DNA from: Dastarcus helophoroides
Taxonomy: Eukaryota > Arthropoda > Insecta > Coleoptera > Bothrideridae
Reading direction: 5' to 3'
Length of the DNA stretch: 64,000 bases
Assembly: GCA_028583605.1 (NCBI GenBank)
Contig: CM053330.1
Location: 28,470,598-28,534,597 of the forward strand
Both the position numbers and the translations under genes were made by a program. Of the stretch, positions 23,405-32,672 are shown one piece after another. Each line of letters starts with the position of its first letter. Positions within the stretch are counted from its first letter, which is position 1. The notes beneath the pieces were generated by a model that was not told the DNA's origin, made no database searches, and saw nothing but the letters and a program-made list of their open reading frames with translations.

Positions 23405-26400
23405 AGGGAGAGAGAGAGAAATGACGAAAGAAGAAAGAAAAGAAAAATAACACAAAAGAAAGTAGATTTGTCATTCCCTTTCTTAAGTCCTTTGTGGTTT
23501 TCTAAGAACTTTTTATGTTTCCCTGTTTTTTTTTTAAGTTTTATATCGCTTTTCACCACAAAACAACCACTTAATGAGGTACTCTACATTCTCGATTAAA
23601 CGAGAAAAAAACAAGACACAGACTTTAACAAAATTGTTAGATTCACGATTCGTATTCGCACATTTTTTTTTTTTTGTCATCATTTACTAAGAACTGAAGT
23701 AGGTTAATTTTACTAGAAACAAAAATCTCAGAATCATATACAATTTCTTTTTAGGGGGGGGGGGGCTAGCCCCTGAAAAGTTATGACGGATAAATGTACA
23801 AAATAAAGATAATTTAAACTTGAAATCATAATTTCGATAATCCATTTGTGGAATGTTGCTTTATATAAAATAACCCAAAAAGATTTTCAGTGAGAAGTGT
23901 TCATTTTGATTGCTGCATTAATTATCTAATTATTAAATACTTTAACTTTCCATTTGTTTCCACAAAAACGTTTAAGACTTTTTCGGGCGTAACGTGTTTT
24001 GATTTTCTATTTAAAACTAAGTTTAAATTATTGAAATCAGAAAATTATTTGTAAATTAGGAATTTTCTTCGGTGTCCATTTTTTTTCAAAATGTGAATCT
24101 AGAAATTTCGATTTTCTTATTAAATCTAAAATTTCATAAATTTTACACTTTCAATTTCTTCTGACATTTTTCACGTAAGTAAAAGTTTCGACTTTTTCAA
24201 GAGATTTTGAGTTTTTTCGACGCCTCTAGTTTTCTTTTCGAAAAATTTTTAACCTGAAAATTTGTTAAAGCCCCGTTTTTAATCAAAACTGTGATATTTT
24301 TCCAAATTGCGATTTGAAATGCATTTCTGATTGTTCCCCCAAAATTTTGACTTCATGATCAAAATGTCATTTCAGATCGATTTTCATTTTATTTTCTAAA
24401 TAATGACTAAATTTAATTTTAGTTTTTTTTAATAGTATTCTATTTTACACTTTCATGTAAAACTACATTTTCAAAACAAACGCTAAATTTAGATTTCCTC
24501 TTCATATTTAACTTAATTATTTAAATATTTTCTATAACATCAGATGTTTCTGCAAAGGATATTTTTCTCTACCACTTCCATTTAAAAATCGAAATGTCGA
24601 AAAACCAGTTAAATAAATTCGCAATTTTAAAAAAAAATTGACTTTCTTCTAAATATTTCTAGATTCATTTTTTTTCAAATATTTTAAATTTAACCTCAAA
24701 ATTTCAACTGATTCTTAATATTTTAAGGATTTAGTTAAATTTTTTTAATTTTGAATTTATGACAGGTTCAGCTTTTACTTTTGTTAATTTTTTACTTTAA
24801 AGTGAAAATTACGTCTTTGTTTGATTTTATAATATCCAAATTTGTTAAGTACAGCCGACGAGTTATACGCGAATTGTACTTAACGGACGACGTACGATTA
24901 AACTTGCAATTTAAGTTTACAGATTGTCTTCAATCACCATGAATTATTAAAAAAAATCAAACGATCTATTGCCATATTTAACATAGATGATACAAGTTGT
25001 GTAGCTAAAACTATGTATATTCATAGGCGCATCTAGAATAGGGCAGGGTAGGGCACTTGCCCCCCTTGGCTCTTAAAGTCGCCGAAAATTTATATTCAAT
25101 TGAAATTTCCATTTTTTTCTTCAGAATTCGCACTTTACTTGAAATTTCGACATTTGTCGATAATTTCAATTTTTTTCACATTTCGTGATTTTTCAAAAAA
25201 AAATTTTTAATTTATGGCACATGTTGGCTTTCTCTGGAAAATTTCGAATTTTTATAAAATTTGGAATTTTTTTAGAAATTTTGATTTTTTTGAAAATTTC
25301 GATCTTTATCTCGAAATTTCAAATTTTTTTCAAAATCTGTTTTTGCTTTTGTGATTTTTTTCGAAATATACATAGTTTTCTCAAAACTGGTTCTTGTTTC
25401 GAAATTTTGATTTTATTTCAAATGTTCCCAAAAATCTCAATATTTTCGTCCAAGTTTCTTTTTATTTGAAAATTTTGATCTTTTTTTCAAAATTTGTCTT
25501 TTTAAAAACAAAAATTTTCAAAATTAAACCTTTTTTATCAAAATTTAACTTTCATCAAATCAATTTTCTGTGCGAAATTTTCAATTTTTTCGATATTCTA
25601 TGAAAAATTTCGAATTTCCTCTCAGTTTCAAAGTTTCACTTGAATATTTCAAGCCGATTTCTCAAAATTTCTCCTATTTTTACAAATTTCTTTATTCTCC
25701 TTAATATTTGGATTTTTATGAAAATTTTAACCTTATAAAATCTAATTTTCCAAAAATTTTACCTAGATTCTTAGAGTTTGCTTTTTTTTCAAAATCTTGA
25801 TTTTATATCTCAAAATTTGATACTAAATATTTCTGAAAGTTTCGACTCTCTGCTTGAAGTTCGTCTTTTTATCGAAATCTTGACTTATCTTCTTCAAATG
25901 TGCCTTTTTCTTAAAAGTTTCCTTATCATCAAAATTTCGAACTTTTAAAAATCTTTTTTTTTTTCGAAATTTTGCCATTTTTCTCAATACGTATTCATGT
26001 TGTTTCGAAATTCTGCTATTTTTCTTAATATTCTTTTTTTTATATATTTCAATTTTTTAAATTCCACTTTTCGGAAATTTCAAATTGCACCTATCTCAAA
26101 ATTTTCTTTATTTTTGACATTTCGACTGTTATCTCGAAATATTTTGTTTCCGGAATTGTAGACTTTTTCCCCGAAATTCTCTAACTTTGATCGGAATGGA
26201 ATATGGAATGATAATAAAAAAGCAACCATGTTAAGAAAATATTTTTGTATTTAGTGAAAAAAATTGAATTTCTTTATCGAAATTTAAATATTATATTAAC
26301 GTTTAAATAAAAAAGTAAATATTTCGAAAAGAATATTTTTGCCAATTGCGATTTTTTTTTTGAAATTCGATTTTTTTTTCACAAAATTTGACCTTCTAAA

Positions 26401-29004
26401 TTTTGTCTTTTTTCGATTTTTCGACATTTTCAAATTTTTCTAGAAGAAAATTTATTTTTCTGAAAATGTTGACCTTTTCTCGAAATTATAACTTTTTCTG
26501 AATTCTACTTTTTCCGCTCTTTCTTTCCTTTTCTTGGATATTTGAATATTTTCTAGAAATGTCGATCATTTCCTCGAGATTTTGACAATATTTTTCGAAA
26601 TTCGTTTTTATTAATGTTCAGTTTTTTCTGATTTTTTTTAATTTGACTTTGTGGACTTCCACTTGTTATACAAATCTTGTCCTCTGAAACCAAGAAAGAT
26701 AAAAAATACAACAAAAGTTGCTGTAACGCGTTCCGATAGCCAAGCTATCATCTTCGGAGAGATACAGTATCTCATATTAGTATCTTTCTGAAGATGATAG
26801 CTTGGCTATTGAAACGAGTTAGAGCAATTTCTGTTCTATTGTTTAATATTTTGTGGTTTCAGGGGGGGACAAGATTTGTATATTAGCTTTGGAACAAAAC
26901 CAAGGACAAGTCTCTTCCACCAAAAAAAAAAAAAGATTTCCACTTGTTTCTCTAAATTCGTTTTATTCTCGGAACAGGATATACCCCAAAATTTGAAGTT
27001 TTGTTTCTGGAAATTTCTACCTTCCTCCAAATTTCGACTTTTTCTTAAAATTCGATTAATTTTTTAAAATCGGAACAAAATATTAATAAAACGTCATAAT
27101 TTCTAGAATAATATGTTTGAAATATTTCAGAAAAAAAGCTTTTCGATTATATTAAAATTTAAATAAAGTAAAATTCTAAGGAAAATTTCAGTTTTTTTTT
27201 CCAAATTTAATTTACTCAGGAAATTTTTCAGTTTGAATTTTGACATTCGACATTTTTATCAGTATTTTATTTCTTTGCCAATTTTGATATTCTTGAAAAT
27301 TTAACTCTTCTCTCAAAATTTTGGTCTAACACAAAGATTTCATCTTTTCCCCCAAAATGTCGCCTTAAAATTCATTTTTTTCCTCTCTTCCATAATGTAA
27401 ACCTTTTGTAAAAATTTTCTGTTTTTTTTCCAAAAATTTGAAATTAAAACTAGAATTATCGAAGTTAGAGTTTGTGGATCCAATCTGGCAGTGTTTATGG
27501 CCAGAGAGGTATTTTATTATATTATTTTATGATATTGCGTCGAGTCACTTTGTCACAAACCACACGTTTCTATCCCTGAAATCCCCTAGTGCAAAGGATA
27601 ACTGTACCACAGATTATTTCATGTTTCAGACTTAAGAAATTTTAAAATAATTTGTATTATATCATAAAATATCGGGGTTTTATTTTTGGGTTGGTAACCT
27701 AATATTCTGGGGTGGGCACCAGACAATTCTGGGGTGGGCACGGCCCATCCGGCCCCCCTCTATATACGCCAATGCTCAGAATTGAAACCAAACAGAACCG
27801 GATTTCGCGCGTTTTTCATTTAAGAACTTACTAGAAACGTCGTTCCTTTAATAGTGAACTTTATTGCTTCTTAAGCCTTGTGGCTGGCAGCTGTAGAACA
27901 AGAAAAATAAATGGCGCGGAGAATATTGCCTTTATTACATTGTCGGTAAACCTCTAAAGGAATCCAACTAAATAATATTTACCATAGTTTTACGATTATT
28001 TGATAATAATAGTCGACAGACTTGGAACCAATTTAGACTTAAAAGCCGAAGCCAGAAGAGCACACTTCTATTAACTTGGAAAGAGCAACTTTAGTTGTTA
28101 CTGAAAGTTGACACCACAAAACATGAAATTACAAAATGTTTCTAAAAGAAAAAATAAAATAACTGAATTATGTTTCAGTCTTAAATTGATTATAGATTAA
28201 ATTGTACAAGAAAATTGCAGATACTGTCGCGGACGGTGCAATTAAACAGGTAGCAGATGCTCACTAGAAGCTTTTGGGAGATACGCAATCCGAGAAATTA
28301 TCCATAGGTTCGAGACCTCTGGCGAAAGTAATTTAGGTTATTAATTGTATGATCGAGATTTTGATATATCGAATGTTCTAATATGGGTGGAATAACAAGT
28401 ATAAGCCACCAATCGAATCCTAAGTTAATGAGTTGTAACTTACTGCTATATGAATAAGTTGTTAGCTATGGGGTTTTCGATCCTCATGCCCTACAAGAAC
28501 TTAGAATCAGATCGATCAAAACAAAAACTGATTCAACACAAACGTAACAGACATTAGGAAACCATATTTCTTTTCTTCTTTTTTTTTTGTCTACTTTTTA
28601 CAAAATACGACAAAGTTGTTACTCTCCCTTTGATGATAACCACTCTGAAAAAGATTTGGACCTCAACAGCAATATTATCTGCCTTTTTCGCAGTAAAACA
28701 AATCGAGGTTTCGCTTCAAAATCGTAAATATTTCACTCTAGTCCCCGTGAGTGATCCTCGACAAGTTTAATTTGCAATCTCGCCGTTTACATGTTTACGA
28801 TGAGGATTCTCGAGTAGAAATCGACCACACAAGAAGCAAATCCATGAAATAATATTTTCTTTTCTCTTTCAGACGGTAACATCGATGGCGACTTATCTCG
28901 TTATGCTGATGCAGTTCCGTCTAACGTTGATGAGAAATGCAGCTTTGGCGGCACGAAGGGCGGCGCACGCTTTGGCGGCGAACACCACAGCTTCAGCATC
29001 CTAG
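11576..29004 (+). CDS. Gr1: Gustatory receptor, CO2-receptor lineage (Gr1/Gr21a-like), 5' end missing
   Basis: Odorant/gustatory-type seven-membrane-segment receptor expected in the dendritic membrane of sensory neurons. In Drosophila, Gr21a works with Gr63a to detect CO2. Five exons (11576-11844, 12502-12739, 12827-13141, 22836-23225, 28873-29004) join to 447 codons plus TAG; the exon with the start ATG is not seen. Numbering from 11576, membrane segments lie near residues 96-115, 130-149, 185-206, 217-238, 291-311, 324-341 and 408-419. Family signatures are FYHTTKSLLVLFQIMGVMPI, VDLSHMMQQLGRTYSAMY, YIICNEG, KNPPVMNLNGYA and the C-terminal TYLVMLMQF. The last 28 residues form an unusual Ala/Arg-rich tail. 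Frames and splice phases agree at every junction and no in-frame stop occurs, so it looks functional. Gr2, the sister lineage, is the main alternative to Gr1. Introns are 657 bp, 87 bp, 9.7 kb and 5.6 kb, the last two filled with repeats. Confidence 0.9.
11845..12501 (+). repeat. Intron 1, containing a long inverted repeat
   Basis: Inverted arms of about 95 bp, 12065-12160 and 12390-12487. Shared blocks are TTCATGTTTTATTGGC, CAATTCTAAATTTT and AGTAACCTTCTGTTAAGAAT in mirrored order. The arms flank about 230 bp that also contain short mirrored pieces. The right arm ends only about 14 bp before the exon 2 acceptor, so the pre-mRNA could fold into a hairpin next to the splice site. Probably a MITE-derived foldback. 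Confidence 0.75.
12502..12739 (+). CDS. Gr1: Receptor exon (membrane segments 1 and 2)
   Basis: The acceptor ATTATTTACAG ends at 12501 and the donor CAG/GTAAGC is at 12740. The first base completes the split Arg codon and the next codon is Trp (R-WLSGTAIYAY). It encodes membrane segment 1 (IYAYCIYIAETIFVVHVF) and segment 2 (YIYGIIFLSILIPHFLLPVG), joined by a short basic loop, and ends with KNMWTRFQ in phase 0. Confidence 0.9.
12827..13141 (+). CDS. Gr1: Receptor exon (membrane segments 3 and 4)
   Basis: 105 codons, phase 0 at both ends. The acceptor TGTTTTAATTTCAG ends at 12826 and the donor TGG/GTAACT is at 13142. It encodes a hydrophobic segment around LTIITYVLCIMSWVVGIAVM, then FGYFHILAMLNCLCSLWYVN and the large intracellular loop ending SQYRDLW. 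The preceding intron is only 87 bp, while the following one is 9.7 kb. Confidence 0.9.
13197..13431. mobile_element. Foldback MITE with TAAT flanks (intron 3)
   Basis: Near-perfect 68-70 bp inverted arms: 13197-13265 begins CGTCGTTGCCGTGGAAAAAT and its mirror ends TTTTTCCACGGCAGCGACG at 13431. TAAT flanks both ends (13193-13196 and 13432-13435), consistent with a 4-bp target duplication. An internal extra copy of the arm start lies at about 13263-13300. Confidence 0.85.
13432..13629. other. Intron 3, short AT-rich spacer
   Basis: About 200 bp between the MITE and the next repeat. No feature recognised. Confidence 0.4.
13630..14110. repeat. Foldback repeat with four copies of TATGTCC.CCAT
   Basis: The arm at 13791-13823 (starts AGAGCACGGTAACTCAGTAT) is mirrored exactly at 13971-14003. 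Further reverse copies occur at about 13869-13915 and 14046-14082. The left part, with CTTCCACGGCC and TACTTCT, and the right part, with a reversed GGTGTTGGACCTTGTCAAAG, reappear together in a short fragment at 41485-41560. Likely a degenerate foldback transposon; no TSD was identified. Confidence 0.7.
14196..18890 (+). repeat. Macrosatellite-like tandem of about 2-kb units (intron 3)
   Basis: The landmark CAGATTAACGTATAGAT occurs at 14395, 14927 (CAGATTAGCG) and 16944, giving steps of 532 and 2017 bp. The block 14927-16943 is repeated as 16944-18890 at a similar offset throughout (for example the TTAAGGAAATACTTCGA and CAGAAGGTAAAGGAAAAGTC landmarks). The fine texture is the purine-rich AAATTTCGA array. 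A 1.2-kb piece of the same unit lies at 30175-31345. K-rich frames inside are not genes. Confidence 0.85.
18967..22620. mobile_element. hAT-type non-autonomous element, 3.65 kb, perfect 8-bp TSD
   Basis: Flanked by identical GTTGTAAC at 18959-18966 and 22621-22628. The termini are inverted: TAGAGAATTCGATCCCG on the left, and on the opposite strand TAGAGGATTTGATCCCG on the right. Several palindromic ATCCCGGGAT motifs lie within 100 bp of both ends, like subterminal transposase-binding repeats. The interior has no transposase frame. It consists of about 600 bp of mixed sequence and a purine-rich degenerate array (about 19620-22230). Assignment to hAT rests on the 8-bp TSD and TAG terminus. Confidence 0.9.
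19620..22235 (+). repeat. Degenerate purine-rich array inside hAT-type element
   Basis: A-rich units such as AAAATTTTCAAAAAAAGTC with less CGA than the blocks at 14-19 kb. It fills most of the hAT-type element. A separate short fragment near 19234-19330 (GGGGCCATCC and GAGACCCACCTCGTCC) resembles an older DNA-transposon end. No gene. Confidence 0.65.
22836..23225 (+). CDS. Gr1: Receptor exon (membrane segments 5 and 6)
   Basis: 130 codons, phase 0. The acceptor TTCTTCACGTTCAAG ends at 22835 and the donor TCG/GTAAGT is at 23226. It begins VDLSHMMQQLGRTYSAMYSL, the most conserved block of the CO2-receptor lineage. Segment 5 (YCLLILLTTIVATYG), segment 6 (LFLIATYCMTLLYIICNEG) and a long intracellular loop ending NLNGYADVNRRLLSS follow. 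It is GC-richer than its surroundings, as expected for a real exon. Confidence 0.93.
23271..23421 (+). repeat. (GA)n microsatellite in intron 4
   Basis: About 150 bp of almost uninterrupted GAGA on the + strand, with a GGTGG interruption near 23328-23335. It starts 45 bp after the exon 4 donor. The Arg/Glu and Ser/Leu frames over it are artefacts. Confidence 0.97.
23422..23979. other. Intron 4, mixed AT-rich sequence with a G-run
   Basis: Mostly unremarkable intronic DNA. A 13-14 base G-run at 23754-23766 is followed by CTAGCCCC, which recalls the GC-rich ends of the elements starting at 25022 and 40352. Confidence 0.5.
23980..24840 (-). repeat. Degenerate pyrimidine-rich array (intron 4)
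   Basis: T-rich on the + strand with TTTCGAC and AAATTTCGAT cores, of the general array type. The following 24841-25021 is unique AT-rich intronic sequence. Confidence 0.6.
25022..27774. mobile_element. Terminal-inverted-repeat element filled with a pyrimidine-rich array (intron 4)
   Basis: The left end CATAGGCGCATCTAGA (25022) is imperfectly mirrored by the right end, whose opposite strand reads CATTGGCGTATATAGA from 27774. GC-rich pieces follow at both ends (GGGCACTTGCCCCCC on the left, GTGCCCACCCC in reversed reading on the right). The interior, about 25100-27430, is the degenerate T-rich array. A foldback MITE interrupts it at 26668-26882, and 27440-27720 is less repetitive. No clear target duplication, so the boundaries are probable only. 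Confidence 0.65.
26668..26882. mobile_element. Complete foldback MITE (ACAAATCTTGTCC ends)
   Basis: About 215 bp with mirrored halves. The left half runs from ATACAAATCTTGTCC through GATAGCCAAGCTATCATCTT. The right half runs from AAGATGATAGCTTGGCTATT to GGACAAGATTTGTAT. The flanking bases are compatible with a TA duplication. Single halves occur at 7706-7801 and 63036-63490. Confidence 0.85.
27775..28872. other. Intron 4, 3' part, apparently unique sequence
   Basis: About 1.1 kb of ordinary AT-rich DNA with no array texture, up to the pyrimidine tract TTTTCTTTTCTCTTTCAG before the last exon. No further exon seen. Confidence 0.5.
28873..29004 (+). CDS. Gr1: Receptor last exon (membrane segment 7, TYLVMLMQF)
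   Basis: The acceptor TTTCTCTTTCAG ends at 28872, and the exon has 43 codons then TAG at 29002-29004. It encodes TVTSMATYLVMLMQF, the C-terminal signature of insect gustatory receptors, followed by an Ala-rich, Arg-containing tail ending NTTASAS. The tail is GC-rich and probably variable between species. Confidence 0.93.
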   Translation, partial: TVTSMATYLVMLMQFRLTLMRNAALAARRAAHALAANTTASAS

Positions 29005-29271
29005 ATTTCCACCGCTTATTTGTTTTTCTTGTTTGAACTTATCAAAGCAAAGAAGTATTAAATATTTTCCTAAATCTACGCTAATTTTAAATGAAACCCC
29101 AAACTACCGCTACCGGTGAAGATGAAATCAAAATGTTGTCCGTTCCTTAAGCTGGATCCTCATAAATAAAAATCTGTGTTGATCGTTGTATTTTAAAAAT
29201 AAAAAAATAGATATATTTTTTATGCAATGTCAATTATTTGATGTATCTTTTATAATCATCGATGTTTTAAT
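29005..29271 (+). other. Receptor 3' UTR with polyadenylation signal
   Basis: AATAAA at 29165-29170 and a second A-rich AAATAAAAAAAT at about 29196 lie 160-200 bp after the stop, suitable for 3' end formation. The 8-bp duplication of the next transposon begins at 29272, so the element sits immediately downstream of the gene. Confidence 0.6.
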
Positions 29272-29607
29272 ATTAAGAGTAGTGATGTAACGAATATTCG
29301 CATTCGAATTCGCGAATATTCGCATATTTTTTAATATTCGCTTTCGCATTCGCAAGAAATTATGCGAATATATTGCGAATGTATCTGGCATCAAAACGGG
29401 AAATTATTTATGGAATAATAATGCAACTGTTAAGGCAGGGTTTCTTAAACTTTGGTTGATGGACCCTTGAAGCATCTATATCATGAGTTTGGGGGTCCAT
29501 TAGTAACGTACCTAACAACTAATGCGGTAATTATCCAGTTCCACATAATAAAAAGTATTTTTAATTCCCTTTTTTTTCGTCTCTTCTTTTTTTTTCTTTC
29601 TTATTAG

Positions 29608-30170
29608 CTAGAATAGGGTACTAGGGCGCTTGCCCTCCCCTGGTTCATATAAACAACCGAAAATTTATATTCTCAACTACGGATCCTTTTCCAAAAATTT
29701 TCATTTGTTCCTGAAAATTAGTCCTTTTGTGAAATTTTCGACATTATCTCAAAATTTCGACTTTTTTCTAAAAATCCGTTTTTTCCACAAAATTTCTCTT
29801 TTTTTTTGAAATTTCGAATTTATCCTAAAATTCGAGCTTTTTTATTGAAATCCGACTTTATCTTTTCGTCGTTTTTTGACTTTTTCTGAAAATTTTAATT
29901 TTTTTTAAATTCGTCTTTTAGCAAATTTCGACTTGAATATCAAACTTCTCCGTTTTCTCGAAATTTGATAGATCTTTTAATAAAAAATTAAAAATATTTA
30001 GTATAATTTTTAATTGAAAATTAGCCGTTGAAAATTAAATATTAATTCTAAAAATGTCGACTCTTTTTTTCTTGAATATCGACTTTTTTCCCAAAATTAT
30101 CCTTAAAAATTCATCCTTTTTTTTAAAAATTTCGTCAGAATTTGACTTTTTTCTTGAAATTTCGAGGATT
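29608..30170 (-). repeat. Header plus pyrimidine-rich array, copy 1
   Basis: Starts CTAGAATAGGGTACTAGGGC, then CCCTGGTTCATATAAAC and CGAAAATTTATATTCTCAAC, followed by the degenerate array. Nearly identical to 31373-31990 for about 600 bp. Confidence 0.85.
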
Positions 30171-30174
30171 AAGG

Positions 30175-31345
30175 AAATAGTTTCCCAATTAAGTCCAAAT
30201 CTTTGAAATCAAAAGTGAAATTTTGAAAAAGTAAAAATTATTCTAGTTAAATTCAAAATTTTGACTTCGAATGAGAATTCAATTTAAAATGAAAATTTCC
30301 AGCTTAAGTCGAAATCATGACATTTTCTTAAAAAAAACCTTTGAAGTAGAGAAAAAAGTTAAAACTTCCATTTTAAATTAAACTTCTCTTTTTAAAAATT
30401 TCAGATTAACGTATAGGTTTTTGGATTAAAATTGAAACCTCGAGAATAAAATGAGAATTTCCAGAAGAACGTTTTTAACTTTAATTTGATCTTGAGAGAT
30501 TTTCGCCCAAAACATAAATGAAGTTTTAATTTTGATGTGAAACTTTTAAGAAGGAAATAAAAAGGACAAATGTTTAAGTTTAGTTGAAATTCAAATCTAA
30601 GTCAATTGATAAACACTTGAAATTTTTCGGGCCTCTGAAAAAAGTCATATTGTTCTTTTTTTCGTACAAAAGCATTATAAATTGTCAAAATTTAGATTCT
30701 AAAAGTCGGAGAAAAATCAGGTTCAAGAACGAAAATCTGTTAATAAAAGCAAATTTCGAAATTAGTGAAAATTTTAAGATTAATGTGTGTACATTTCTAG
30801 ATCAAATCCGAAGTTTCTTTAAAAAGTTAATGAAGTTCAAGAAAGATTTCTTGAAAGGATTATTGAGAACGAAATCAAAATTTCCAATTTAGGTAATTTT
30901 GAGTTCACATTTGTCGACATATTTTTGAAAACATTCGAAAAAAATTAAGAGCTTAAACTTAAAGTCAATCTTTTAATTTAAAAATTTTGATTTCGAATAA
31001 AATGTTTAAATTTAGATCATTTCCTTATAAAAAGTGAAAAAAAAGGGACAAAAAAATCTCTAACTCCAGTTTTCTTAAATCTAAAAAAAGTAAACCTTTC
31101 TAGTTCAATAAAACTCGTAAAGTTCAGTTTAAAGATTACTATTTAAGAAAATACTTCGAGGTTTCGTATTTAAAGTGACAATTTCCAAATTGAAATCGAA
31201 ATTCAAAAATTATAGTCAAAATTTCGGCTTCAAAAACGAACTTAATCCCAAAATTAGAAATTGTGAGAAAAATTTTTAGTTTCCAAAAATATGTTTTTGT
31301 TAAAATTAAAAAAATTCATATATCGAGAAAAAGGCGATGGTTCTA
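30175..31345 (+). repeat. Dispersed copy of the 2-kb macrosatellite unit
   Basis: Starts TTTCCCAATTAAGTCCAAAT like 14198 and follows 14200-15830 in the same order, then jumps to the equivalent of about 16010-16045 (ATATCGAGAAAAAGGCGATG). About 170 bp of the unit is therefore missing. It separates two direct copies of the header segment. Confidence 0.85.
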
Positions 31346-31372
31346 AATTTCTTTTATTTTATTTCTTATTAA

Positions 31373-32560
31373 CTAGAATAGGGTACTAGGGCGCTTACCC
31401 TCCCCTGGTTCATATAAACAACCGAAAATTTATATTCTCAACTACAGCATCCTTTTCCAAAAATTGTCATTTGTTCCTGAAAATTAGTCCTTTCTTGAAA
31501 ATTTCGACATTATCTCGAAATTTCGACTTTTTTTAAAAAATCCGTTTTTTTTTCCACAAAATTTCTCTTTTTTTTGAAATTTCGAATTTATCCTAAAATT
31601 CGAGCTTTTTTATCGAAATCCGATTTTATCTTAATATTCGTCGTTTTTTGATTTTTTCTGAAAATTTCAATTTTTTTTAATTCGTCTTTCAGCAAATTTC
31701 GACTTGAATATCAAACTTCGCCGTTTTCTCGAAATTTGATAGATCTTTTAATAAGAAAGTAAAAATATTTAGAATAATACTTACTTGGAAATTAGTCGTT
31801 GAAAATTAAATATTAATTCTAAAAATGTCGACTCTTTTTTTTTGAAATATCGACTTTTTTCCTAAAATTATCCTTAAAAATGCATCCCTTTTTTTTAATT
31901 TTGTCAAAATTTGTCTTTTCCTCGAAATTTAATTTTTTTTCTCAAAATTTCAATATTTTCATCGCAATTTTCTTTTTTTTTCAAAATTTGTTTGAGTATT
32001 TGGACTTTTCGATTTTTTCCTCGAAAATCATCTTTTTCTCTAGATTTTTACATCTTGTAAATTTTTCCAAAAGGTCAGATTTTTTATTAAATTGATTTCT
32101 TGAAAATCCTCAGTTTACTCCAAAACTGTTTTTTTTTAAATTATAATTCGTCTTTTTCTTAATTACATACTGCTATAAAGTCGAGTTTTGAAATAGCAGA
32201 ATTTTGAGTATAAACTCAAAAATTTTACTTTTTTCCCCCACAATTGGACAATACTGAAGTTTTTCAATATTTCATAAAAATTTTGGTCTTTTTTTCGAAG
32301 TTTTGATTGTCCGGAAATTTCAATTTGTTTCTCAAAATTCATTCTATTCTTGAAGTTTAAACCAAATATTTTATGCTTCGAGAATTTTCTACTTAAAATT
32401 GAGTTTTTTATTCAAAATTCGACTTTTTATTTAAATTATTTTATATTTTCAGAACTGGATTAAAATTTTGCTAAAAACATATTAATTTTGAGCATAGTAT
32501 TTCTCTCCAAATTCGATTTATTTAGAAAATTTCGATTTTTCTTACAAAATTTTTTAAGTG
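31373..32560 (-). repeat. Header plus pyrimidine-rich array, copy 2
   Basis: Same header as 29608 with few substitutions (ACTAGAATAGGGTACTAGGG), followed by a longer T-rich array to the hAT-type right end. F-rich frames such as 31880-32095 are artefacts. Confidence 0.8.
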
Positions 32561-32672
32561 CCAGTGAAAAAGCCAACATTCGCGAATGTTGGAAATGAAT
32601 ATTCGCATTCGTATTCGCATTCGCATTCGCAAATGTGGGAAAACCAACATTCGTTACATCCCTAATTGGGAG

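Larger units (their letters stand above)
29280..32664. mobile_element. hAT-type non-autonomous element, 3.4 kb, 8-bp TSD with two mismatches
   Basis: The left end TAGTGATGTAACGAATATTC and the right end (opposite strand) TAGGGATGTAACGAATGTTG are inverted repeats. Flanks ATTAAGAG (29272-29279) and ATTGGGAG (32665-32672) are an 8-bp duplication with two transitions. Subterminal GCGAATATTCG and ATTCGCATTCGC repeats occur at both ends. There is no transposase. The interior holds two direct copies of a 'header' followed by T-rich array (29608-30170 and 31373-32560), separated by a 1.2-kb macrosatellite piece. A CAGGGTTTCTTAAACTTTGG motif at 29436 resembles another hAT end. Confidence 0.88.

Noticed and set aside
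22989..23599. Ser/Leu-rich and Arg/Glu-rich frames over 23.2-23.5 kb
   Set aside because: Produced by the (GA)n microsatellite read in different frames.
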